From: Candidatus Hydrogenedens sp.
Lineage (GTDB): Bacteria > Hydrogenedentota > Hydrogenedentia > Hydrogenedentales > Hydrogenedentaceae
Assembly (NCBI GenBank): GCA_035361075.1
Contig: DAOSBX010000035.1
Location: forward strand, 1-5,016
Direction of reading: 5' to 3'
Length of the DNA stretch: 5,016 bases
The notes beneath the pieces are model-generated. The model saw only the letters and a list, made by a program, of their open reading frames with translations. It did no database searches and was not told where the DNA came from. Below, piece after piece: positions 1-5,016 of this stretch. How positions within the stretch are numbered: the stretch's first letter is position 1; each line of letters begins with the position of its first letter. The translations under genes were made by a program, and so were the position numbers.

Positions 1-2
1 TT

Positions 3-686
3 TTACTTCTCTTGTTTGGTACCGCCGAATACAGCATATTTGTAATATTTCCAGACGACATCTATTTCAGTGAAACCTACTTCTTCGAGCCATTTGAGGT
101 GTGATATTAATTTTTCGGGATTGCCTCCTTTGTGGTGTCTGCCCAACCATTTCTTATTTATTTCTTCATCTGAAATTGATTGAGCCATAAAGTTTTTCCA
201 ATTTGACATATATAGCTTTTCGAGATGTTCATTGGAACCTATAACAACATCCGCATTGTAAAACACACCTCCATTTGTTAAATTCATGAACACCTTATGA
301 TAAAACTGTTTTTTATCGTTCCCTAAGTGATGTAAGGATAATGAAGAAATAACAACGTCGTATTTTCTGTCAAACTCAAATTCTGCAAAATCACATAAAA
401 TATATGAAATATCCTCATAGCATGCTAACTTCGCTTTTGCCATTTGAATCATATTCTCTGCAAAATCGAGGCATGTTATTTTTGCATTGTGACATTTTTC
501 TTTTACCTTTTTTGCTATTGTTCCTGTTCCACAACCTATGTCAATAACGTGAATAGGTATCTCTATTTCATAAGGAATGGCTAACAGTAATGCCTCAATC
601 ATTTCTTCATAATGTGGAATTAGGTTTAATACGATCTGGTCATATTCTTTTGCTTCTTCTTCAAAATGTTCTTTCATTGTTTCCAT
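3..686 (-). CDS. Class I SAM-dependent methyltransferase, substrate unknown
   Basis: This 227-residue cytoplasmic protein has the order of motifs of a Rossmann-fold methyltransferase. Motif I is VIDIGCGTGTIAKK (residues 47-60, glycine loop DIGCGTG at 49-55). An acidic residue that should hold the SAM ribose is in LDFAENMI (D74). CDF (98-100) fits the adenine-contact position. Motif IV is DVVISSLSLHHL (110-121), followed by NGGVFYNADV (138-147). The C-terminus has a GFTEIDVVWKYYKYAVFGG segment (204-222), common in small Methyltransf_11/25-type proteins. The length is normal for a single-domain enzyme. The start is supported by GGAGA about six bases upstream; the second Met (residue 4) lies farther from it. 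There is no (D/N)PPY motif, so it is unlikely to be an adenine or N4-cytosine DNA methylase. It is transcribed away from the sugar genes. CmoA-like or small-molecule methylation are possible roles, but the substrate cannot be inferred. The gene is A/T-rich compared with the sugar genes. Confidence 0.9.
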   Translation of the reverse strand: METMKEHFEEEAKEYDQIVLNLIPHYEEMIEALLLAIPYEIEIPIHVIDIGCGTGTIAKKVKEKCHNAKITCLDFAENMIQMAKAKLACYEDISYILCDFAEFEFDRKYDVVISSLSLHHLGNDKKQFYHKVFMNLTNGGVFYNADVVIGSNEHLEKLYMSNWKNFMAQSISDEEINKKWLGRHHKGGNPEKLISHLKWLEEVGFTEIDVVWKYYKYAVFGGTKQEK

Positions 687-692
687 AGAGAT

Positions 693-697
693 TCTCC
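693..697 (-). promoter_or_regulatory. Ribosome binding site of the methyltransferase gene
   Basis: On the minus strand this reads GGAGA, six bases before the ATG at 686-684. It decides between the two nearby Met codons (residues 1 and 4) in favour of the first. Confidence 0.6.
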
Positions 698-822
698 AGT
701 ATCTTGTTTTCTTACGATGTAAACATTATCTTCATAAGTAATACACTCACCTTATATTTTTGGTTTTAAGTCGAAAGGGAGGTATTTTAACAATTTTTAT
801 AATATCATTCACAAAGTTTTAT

Positions 823-851
823 TTGGTATTTGAATCAAAAGTAGTTATAAT
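823..851 (+). promoter_or_regulatory. Candidate sigma-70-type promoter of the sugar-enzyme unit
   Basis: A -35-like TTGGTA (823-828) and a perfect -10 TATAAT (846-851) are separated by exactly 17 bases. Initiation would be expected near 858-860, giving a leader of about 67-69 bases before the ATG at 927. The region is very A/T-rich, so TATAAT-like words arise easily; the spacing and the fit to the downstream gene are the support. The spacer carries a perfect palindrome, listed separately. The call assumes a housekeeping sigma factor of the usual type. Confidence 0.5.
829..839. promoter_or_regulatory. Perfect 11-bp palindrome, possible operator
   Basis: TTTGA-A-TCAAA is a perfect inverted repeat with a single central base. 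It lies wholly inside the spacer between the candidate -35 and -10 elements, where a bound repressor would block RNA polymerase. No regulator gene is in the window and the site is short, so the operator role is an inference. Confidence 0.3.
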
Positions 852-913
852 AATATATGTTTTAAAATATGTAAAAAAGTTTAAGTTCTTTCAATAACAT
901 TAACCATTAATTG

Positions 914-920
914 AAGGGAG
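914..920 (+). promoter_or_regulatory. Ribosome binding site of the first Gfo/Idh/MocA gene
   Basis: AAGGGAG stands six bases before the ATG at 927 and supports that start over the in-frame Met at residue 10. Confidence 0.65.
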
Positions 921-926
921 CGTTTT

Positions 927-2096
927 ATGGCTAAAAAGACAGTAAATGTAGCGATGATCGGTGGTGCGTTTATGGGAAAGACGCACAGCAACGCATGGCG
1001 TAAAGTAGCGATGTTTTTTGACCCGCCTGTGAAGCCCGTGATGAAAGTTATGTGTGACAAAGATCCAAATGCATTGAAGAATGCGGAACGGTATGGTTGG
1101 CAGGAGACATCGGACAACTGGGAAGAAGTGGTTAATCGTCCTGACATTGATGTGGTTGATATTTGCACACCGAACTTCCTTCATCCTCCAATTGCCATTG
1201 CGGCAGCGAAAGCAGGTAAAGCGATTGTATGTGAAAAACCGTTAGCCAATACATTGGCAGAAGCGAAACAGATGTTGGATGCAGTTAAAAAGGCTGGCGT
1301 GCGTAATATGTGTGGTTTCTCTTATCGTTTTGCTCCTGCAGTACAGACAATTAAACAATTAGTTTCCAAAGGACAATTAGGTGATATTTTCCATTTTCGT
1401 GCGGCATATCAACAAGATTGGATTGTTGACCCTGATTTTCCAATGGTGTGGCGTTTGAAGAAAAAGCATACGGGCTCAGGTGCATTAGGTGATATTGGTG
1501 CTCATATTACTGATTTGTGCCATTTTCTTGTTGGTCAAGTATGCGAAGTTGCTGGAACGATGGAAACCTTTATTAAGAAACGGATTGTTCCTGAGAGTGA
1601 TGTGGGAGCATGGGGAGCCAAAGGTGTTAAAGGGAAGAAAGTTTACGACACTGTTGATGTCGATGATGCAGTGATATATGTAGCACGAATTCAGGGCAAA
1701 AATACTTTGGCGACCTTCGAAGCAACACGGTTTGCTCCAGGACGCAGAAACTACAACAGTATCGAAATTTATGGAAGTAAGGGCTCGGTATTGTGGAATC
1801 AGGAAGAGATGAATGAATTTCATTATTTCAATCGTAGCGATCCACCTACATTACAAGGCTTCCGTAAAGTCCAAGCATGTGATATGGGTCATCCATATGT
1901 ACATGCATGGTGGCCACCTGGACATATTATTGGTTATGAACATCTTTTTGTTCATGAGATGTATGAGTTCCTCTGCAGTTTAACCAGTAAGAAGATAAAC
2001 TATCCCACATTTGAAGATGCGGTTAAATGTCAGGCGGTATTGGATGCGGTTGAGCGTGCATCTGCATCGAAGAAGTGGGAAAAAGTGGTAATTTAG
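927..2096 (+). CDS. Gfo/Idh/MocA-family NAD(P)-dependent dehydrogenase, levoglucosan-dehydrogenase-like
   Basis: This 389-residue protein has no signal peptide and is expected to be cytoplasmic. The N-terminal Rossmann fold starts VNVAMIGGAFMGKTHSNAW (6-24). The dinucleotide loop is G12-x-A14-x-x-G17, so the usual middle glycine is alanine. The family EKP motif is at 103-105, with K104 the expected catalytic lysine. The C-terminal alpha/beta domain has the substrate-side motif GSGALGDIGAHITDL (183-197), in which D189 and H193 form the usual D-x3-H pair. YQQDW (161-165), VDVDD (243-247) and the ATRFAPGRRNYNSIEIYGSKGS stretch (266-287) resemble, from memory, levoglucosan 3-dehydrogenase and related sugar or glycoside C3 oxidases. 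The length (about 390) also fits those better than inositol dehydrogenase (about 340). The likely reaction is NAD+-dependent oxidation of a sugar hydroxyl to a keto-sugar, probably at C3. It is first in a three-gene unit, 39 bases from the next gene. The family is certain; the substrate is not. Confidence 0.93.
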   Translation: MAKKTVNVAMIGGAFMGKTHSNAWRKVAMFFDPPVKPVMKVMCDKDPNALKNAERYGWQETSDNWEEVVNRPDIDVVDICTPNFLHPPIAIAAAKAGKAIVCEKPLANTLAEAKQMLDAVKKAGVRNMCGFSYRFAPAVQTIKQLVSKGQLGDIFHFRAAYQQDWIVDPDFPMVWRLKKKHTGSGALGDIGAHITDLCHFLVGQVCEVAGTMETFIKKRIVPESDVGAWGAKGVKGKKVYDTVDVDDAVIYVARIQGKNTLATFEATRFAPGRRNYNSIEIYGSKGSVLWNQEEMNEFHYFNRSDPPTLQGFRKVQACDMGHPYVHAWWPPGHIIGYEHLFVHEMYEFLCSLTSKKINYPTFEDAVKCQAVLDAVERASASKKWEKVVI

Positions 2097-2120
2097 TTCC
2101 GTCAATAAAACATATTAATA

Positions 2121-2127
2121 AAAGGAG
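2121..2127 (+). promoter_or_regulatory. Ribosome binding site of the TIM-barrel gene
   Basis: AAAGGAG stands eight bases before the ATG at 2136. With only 39 bases between the two genes and no hairpin seen there, co-transcription with the upstream dehydrogenase is likely. Confidence 0.65.
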
Positions 2128-2135
2128 AATGGAAT

Positions 2136-3098
2136 ATGAAATTAGGTATGTTAACGGTAATGTTTGGTGGGACACCATTAAAAGATGTCCTTGAAATTAT
2201 ACGTCCTCTACAACTTCAATGTGTCGAATTAGGGACAGGGAATTATCCTGGTGGTGCCCATGCTCCCGTGAAGGAATTATTATCCTCAAAACCCAAGCGA
2301 GATGAATTAAAAGCATTGTTGAAAGGAGAAGGTCTGGAAATCAGTGCTTTGAGTTGCCACGGCAATTGTCTACATCCCGACCCTGATTTTGCAAAGAAAA
2401 ATCGTGAAGTGCAAACAGATACAATCAGATTAGCCCACGAATTGGGTGTTAAAGTTGTCATTGACTTTTCTGGTTGTCCTGGTTCTGACCCAACCGCCAA
2501 GAAACCGAATTGGGTAACTTGTGCATGGCCACCAGATTATCTGGATATATTAAAATGGCAATGGGAAGAAGTAGCCATTCCTTATTGGTCGAAACAAGCC
2601 AAATTTGCACGTGACCATGGTGTTAACTTAGCATTTGAGATGCATCCTGGTTTCCTTGTTTATAATACGGAAACATTATTAAAACTTCGCAAATCCTGTG
2701 GAAATAACATCGGTGCTAATTTAGATCCAAGCCATTTATTCTGGCAAGGCATGGACCCCTGTGCTGTTGTTCGTGTATTGGGTAAAGCCATATTCCACGT
2801 GCACGCTAAAGACTCAAAAATTGATGCAACAAACACTATGGTCAATGGTGTGTTAGACACGAAACATTATGGAGATGAAATTCATCGCTCGTGGATATTC
2901 CGTACATGTGGCTACGGGCACAGTTTAGAATGGTGGAAAGATTTCTTCTCGAACCTACGTATGGTAGGTTATGATGGTGCTATCAGTATTGAACATGAAG
3001 ATAGTTTGATGTCCAATCGTGAAGGTTTGACCAAAGCAGTTGAATTTTTGAAACAAGCCATTATTGCGGAAAAACCGACAGCAATGACTTGGGCATAA
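2136..3098 (+). CDS. Sugar phosphate isomerase/epimerase-family TIM-barrel enzyme (xylose isomerase-like, AP_endonuc_2 fold)
   Basis: This 320-residue protein begins directly at the first barrel strand (MKLGMLTVMFGG), without a signal peptide. Candidate metal ligands are spread along the barrel as in the xylose-isomerase-like superfamily: E31 (VELGTGNYPGG), H75 (SCHGN), E168 in AFEMHPGF, D197 and H200 in ANLDPSHLFWQGMD, H221/H223/D226 in FHVHAKD, and E286 in SIEHEDS. E168, D197, H223 and E286 are the most likely set for one divalent metal. The segment 126-151 is rich in Trp (PNWVTCAWPPDY onward) and may shape a substrate pocket. Relatives include inosose dehydratase (IolE), IolI isomerases, tagatose/psicose epimerases, the catalytic subunit of C-glycoside deglycosidases, and the LgdB elimination/hydration enzymes of levoglucosan breakdown. 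Its place between two Gfo/Idh/MocA genes suggests action on a keto-sugar made by the upstream enzyme: elimination, hydration or isomerisation. The exact reaction is inference. A DNA-repair role as an AP endonuclease is unlikely in this context. Confidence 0.9.
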   Translation: MKLGMLTVMFGGTPLKDVLEIIRPLQLQCVELGTGNYPGGAHAPVKELLSSKPKRDELKALLKGEGLEISALSCHGNCLHPDPDFAKKNREVQTDTIRLAHELGVKVVIDFSGCPGSDPTAKKPNWVTCAWPPDYLDILKWQWEEVAIPYWSKQAKFARDHGVNLAFEMHPGFLVYNTETLLKLRKSCGNNIGANLDPSHLFWQGMDPCAVVRVLGKAIFHVHAKDSKIDATNTMVNGVLDTKHYGDEIHRSWIFRTCGYGHSLEWWKDFFSNLRMVGYDGAISIEHEDSLMSNREGLTKAVEFLKQAIIAEKPTAMTWA

Positions 3099-3112
3099 AC
3101 CTTTTTTAACTT

Positions 3113-3137
3113 GGGAGAGTCTAAATAAGACTCTCCC
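3113..3137 (+). terminator. Stem-loop between the second and third genes; weak terminator, attenuator or mRNA stabiliser
   Basis: GGGAGAGTCT (3113-3122) and AGACTCTCCC (3128-3137) form a perfect 10-bp stem with a five-base loop, AAATA. It starts 14 bases after the TIM-barrel stop codon. The T-run (3147-3152) begins nine bases beyond the stem instead of directly after it, so this is not a textbook intrinsic terminator. On the minus strand no T-run follows the hairpin. It could give partial termination that lowers expression of the third gene, or protect the 3' end of the upstream message after processing. Confidence 0.6.
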
Positions 3138-3164
3138 TTAACTCACTTTTTTAGAACTCTTTAG

Positions 3165-3172
3165 TAAGGAGG
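3165..3172 (+). promoter_or_regulatory. Strong ribosome binding site of the second Gfo/Idh/MocA gene
   Basis: TAAGGAGG is a near-perfect complement of the 16S rRNA 3' tail and stands seven bases before the ATG at 3180. It is the strongest such site in the window and could offset reduced transcription past the upstream hairpin. Confidence 0.75.
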
Positions 3173-3179
3173 ATTTGTC

Positions 3180-4178
3180 ATGGCTATTCAAGTAGGTATC
3201 ATTGGATTAGGGATGATGGGGAAAGTGCATTTTGACACTTACAACAAATTAAAAGGTGTAAAAGTGGTGGCGGTATGTGATACGGATGAGAAGAAAAGGA
3301 GAGGGAATATTGGTCCTTTTGGTTCTTTGGACTTGAGCAAAGTTAAGGTTTACTCTAAACCAGAAGAGATACTCAATGACCCGCAAATAGATGTACTTGA
3401 TATAACATTACCTACTCCAGCCCATGCATCCATAGCCATTCAAGCATTCCAAACGGGTAAACATGTTATATGTGAAAAGCCAATGGCACGAACATCCTCC
3501 GAAGCGATGGAAATGATTAAATCTGCAAAGAAGAATAAAAAACATTTATATATTGCTCACTGCATCCGTTTTTGGCCATCTTATGTCGTAGCTAAAGAGT
3601 TAATAGAGAGTGGTAAATATGGTAAAGTGCTCACTGCAAAATTTACCCGCGTTAGTGGACTACCTAACTGGAGTTGGCAGAACTGGCTTCAGACCGCATC
3701 TCAATCAGGAAGATGTGCCTTAGATCTGCATATTCATGATGCAGATTTTGTCCGCTATCTATTCGGCAAACCTAAGACAGTCCAAAGTATCGGTGCAAGC
3801 CTTGCACAAGGCGGTGTAGACCACATCATTACAAGTTATAACTATCCAGAACGGCAATGGGTTGTCGCCGAAGGAGCATGGGAATATAGTACAACCTACC
3901 CATTTTCAATGACGTTCACTATTGCTATGGAGCAAGGCACATTAGAAATGTCGCGAAACCTTGCTCTGACGTGGTACCCAAATCGTGGTAAACCGAAGGC
4001 TATCAAGGTTCTCAAAGGCGATGGATACGAAGGAGAATTGAGGCATTTTCTGGAATGCCTTCAAAAAGACCGCGACTCGGATATTATTCCACCCGAAGAG
4101 GCATATAAAACACTTTTATTAATAGAAGCGGAATTAGAATCTATCAAGACACAGCGACCTGTTTCTGTTCGCGGTTAG
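3180..4178 (+). CDS. Gfo/Idh/MocA-family NAD(P)-dependent oxidoreductase, second and distinct type
   Basis: This 332-residue cytoplasmic protein opens with a classical dinucleotide loop VGIIGLGMMGKVH (5-17; G9, G11, G14). The acidic residue D34 ends the second strand (VVAVCDTDEKK); an acidic residue there usually favours NAD over NADP. The EKP motif is at 99-101 (K100). HCIRFWPSY (127-135) and GRCALDLHIHDADF (177-190) are subfamily marks, with D182 and H186 as the expected D-x3-H pair. Length and motif spacing are normal for the family. It is clearly different from the 389-residue protein at the start of the unit in length, N-terminus and C-terminal domain, so it is not a recent duplicate. 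As the last gene of the unit, 81 bases after the TIM-barrel gene, it could reduce the keto product of the pathway and recycle the cofactor, as LgdC does in levoglucosan breakdown, or oxidise a related sugar. The direction and substrate are inference. Confidence 0.92.
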   Translation: MAIQVGIIGLGMMGKVHFDTYNKLKGVKVVAVCDTDEKKRRGNIGPFGSLDLSKVKVYSKPEEILNDPQIDVLDITLPTPAHASIAIQAFQTGKHVICEKPMARTSSEAMEMIKSAKKNKKHLYIAHCIRFWPSYVVAKELIESGKYGKVLTAKFTRVSGLPNWSWQNWLQTASQSGRCALDLHIHDADFVRYLFGKPKTVQSIGASLAQGGVDHIITSYNYPERQWVVAEGAWEYSTTYPFSMTFTIAMEQGTLEMSRNLALTWYPNRGKPKAIKVLKGDGYEGELRHFLECLQKDRDSDIIPPEEAYKTLLLIEAELESIKTQRPVSVRG

Positions 4179-4302
4179 AGATATTTAGTTAGATAATTTG
4201 GTTTACAAATATTTTTAAGTTCACAATTTTTATATTTTTGTTTTAATAAATATGCATCTTTTCTATAAAAATTTCTTCGCCCTATTCTGCTAAAGATTTC
4301 AC
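4179..4302. other. Convergent A/T-rich intergenic region
   Basis: This 124-base stretch separates the 3' ends of the plus-strand sugar unit and the minus-strand Mrr gene. It has several T-runs on both strands and no G/C-rich hairpin. An A/T-only inverted repeat (AATTTTTATA at 4225-4234, TATAAAAATT at 4264-4273) with a 29-base gap could act weakly in both directions. No coding potential was seen. Confidence 0.5.
4264..4296 (-). terminator. Possible weak terminator of the Mrr gene
   Basis: Read on the minus strand, TCTTTAGC (4296-4289), an eight-base loop and GCGAAGA (4280-4274) form a short imperfect stem. It is followed by AATTTTTATA, a short T-run at the right place, six bases after the stop codon. 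The stem has an internal mismatch and few G/C pairs, so this is a weak call. Confidence 0.25.
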
Positions 4303-5016
4303 TTAATAACCTTCAAAATAATCAAGGTCAACTTTAAATATTTCAATTGGTATATGCGTTCGCACACCTATTCTATATTTCATCATATAATCTACCAATT
4401 TATCTCCATCAATCAATATTAATTTAAAGTCAGACAAATTACCTGCATATTTCACAGCTTCTTCTGTAAATTTAGAGGTGGTAATGAACACACCTTTCTT
4501 GCTTCCTTTACCATGTAAGGCACCTACAAAAGACTGTAGTTCTTTCCTCCCAACAATTGCAGAATTCCAACGTTTTGCTTGAATATAAATATTATCTAAA
4601 CCAAGCACATCTTGTTTAATAACACCATCAACACCTTCATCATTTGATCTGCCAAGGTGCTGGCTTGCTTCTTCGTACGAACCACCATATCCCATCTTGA
4701 CAAGGACATCTACTACCAGTTTTTCAAAGGCGGTTGGGGATAGTTTCAAAATAATTTCTTTAAGTTCATCCTTTGTTAGGGAGTTTAATAATTCTACATT
4801 CTCTTGCACTAATTCCTCAGGTGATTTATTTGATACATTATCTAAGACTAACGTATCAGACATCTCTTCTGATGAAAATTTCGAGTTCTGATACCAATCT
4901 CTAAACTCCTGAAAATTATCTATAAGACATTTGTTGTTAATATTCTCAGGATTTTTTGAAAGGACTTCCAATCCCCTATCTGTAATTTTCCAGTATCCCA
5001 CTCGCCCTCTTCGTTC
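4303..5016 (-). CDS. Mrr-type restriction endonuclease (PD-(D/E)xK), 5' end cut by the window edge
   Basis: The frame stays open to the right edge: before the GTG at 5001-4999 it reads E-R-R-G-R, running into V-GYWKITDRGLEVL. That is the usual end of the N-terminal winged-helix domain of Mrr proteins, so the GTG is an internal valine and the true start is beyond 5016. The visible part is 237 codons; whole family members are about 300, so some 70 N-terminal residues may be missing. Counting that valine as residue 1, a polar linker (about 15-88) leads to the Mrr_cat nuclease domain. Its catalytic residues are E93 (TAFEKLVVDVL), D125 (DEGVDGVI) and Q141-A-K143 (YIQAKRW), all intact. RKELQSFVGAL (152-162) and GVFITTSKF (170-178) are also typical of the domain. 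Such enzymes usually cut DNA carrying foreign methylation and often act without a partner methylase. Stand-alone defence is the likely role; it is convergent with the sugar genes and probably unrelated to them. Confidence 0.93.
   Translation of the reverse strand, partial: ERRGRVGYWKITDRGLEVLSKNPENINNKCLIDNFQEFRDWYQNSKFSSEEMSDTLVLDNVSNKSPEELVQENVELLNSLTKDELKEIILKLSPTAFEKLVVDVLVKMGYGGSYEEASQHLGRSNDEGVDGVIKQDVLGLDNIYIQAKRWNSAIVGRKELQSFVGALHGKGSKKGVFITTSKFTEEAVKYAGNLSDFKLILIDGDKLVDYMMKYRIGVRTHIPIEIFKVDLDYFEGY

Noticed and set aside
687..822. Promoter for the methyltransferase on the minus strand
   Set aside because: Several -10-like words occur in this A/T-rich stretch (for example GATAAT at 730-725), but none had a credible -35 element at 16-18 bases.
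855..872. A/T-rich near-palindrome around TTTTAAAA as an operator
   Set aside because: The symmetry is imperfect outside the central eight bases and such words are common in A/T-rich leaders; no support beyond composition.
1485..1823. Open frame of 112 codons on the minus strand
   Set aside because: It lies entirely antisense within the strongly supported first dehydrogenase gene and has no recognisable domain. The other antisense or out-of-frame open frames inside the sugar and Mrr genes (near 881-1184, 1489-1674, 2243-2500, 2660-2860, 4697-4891) were rejected for the same reason.
2136..3098. AP endonuclease (DNA repair) function for the TIM-barrel protein
   Set aside because: The fold is shared, but the gene sits between two sugar oxidoreductases, and the motif pattern (FEMHP, LDPSH, HVHAKD, SIEHED) suits sugar isomerase/epimerase-type enzymes with one metal set, not an endonuclease IV.
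4225..4273. A/T-only inverted repeat as a strong bidirectional terminator
   Set aside because: The 10-base arms contain no G or C and the gap is 29 bases, so a stable hairpin is unlikely and chance occurrence is plausible in this composition.
3..5016. Methyltransferase plus Mrr nuclease as a restriction-modification pair
   Set aside because: The methyltransferase lacks the DPPY/NPPY and cytosine-C5 PCQ-type motifs of DNA methylases, is small, and lies more than 3.6 kb from the nuclease across an unrelated operon. Mrr-type enzymes normally need no partner methylase.

Overview
The window looks like bacterial chromosome of low to moderate G+C. Genes are closely packed, start on ATG, and have strong purine-rich Shine-Dalgarno sites (AAAGGAG, TAAGGAGG, AAGGGAG). 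No rRNA, tRNA, phage, transposon or CRISPR signal was seen. The taxon cannot be fixed from this sequence. A Firmicute-like organism, or a low-GC member of the environmental phyla rich in Gfo/Idh/MocA oxidoreductases, would both fit. None of the sugar enzymes has a signal peptide, so all are expected in the cytoplasm.

Layout, left to right: (1) a minus-strand class I SAM-dependent methyltransferase (3-686); (2) a 240-base A/T-rich divergent intergenic region with a good sigma-70-type promoter candidate facing right and a perfect 11-bp palindrome in its spacer; (3) a plus-strand, three-gene sugar-enzyme unit: a 389-aa Gfo/Idh/MocA dehydrogenase resembling levoglucosan dehydrogenase (927-2096), a 320-aa xylose-isomerase-like TIM-barrel protein (2136-3098), and a second, different Gfo/Idh/MocA oxidoreductase of 332 aa (3180-4178); a perfect 10-bp stem-loop lies between the second and third genes; (4) a short A/T-rich convergent region; (5) a minus-strand Mrr-type restriction endonuclease (4303-5016) whose 5' end runs off the right edge.

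The three-gene unit is the main interest. It is bounded by a divergent gene on the left and a convergent gene on the right, so it appears to be a complete small transcription unit. The set dehydrogenase, metal-dependent TIM-barrel enzyme, second NAD(P)-dependent oxidoreductase matches the logic of pathways that oxidise a sugar or glycoside at C3, carry out elimination, hydration or isomerisation on the 3-keto intermediate, and then reduce the product. Levoglucosan breakdown by LgdA/LgdB/LgdC, C-deglycosylation of puerarin, and inositol catabolism are known variants. The actual substrate is not visible from sequence, and no transporter, glycosidase, kinase or regulator is in the window.

The flanking genes are probably unrelated to the sugar unit. 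The methyltransferase looks like a small-molecule or unassigned enzyme, and the Mrr protein like a modification-dependent nuclease. Both look more A/T-rich than the sugar genes in the rows sampled by hand.
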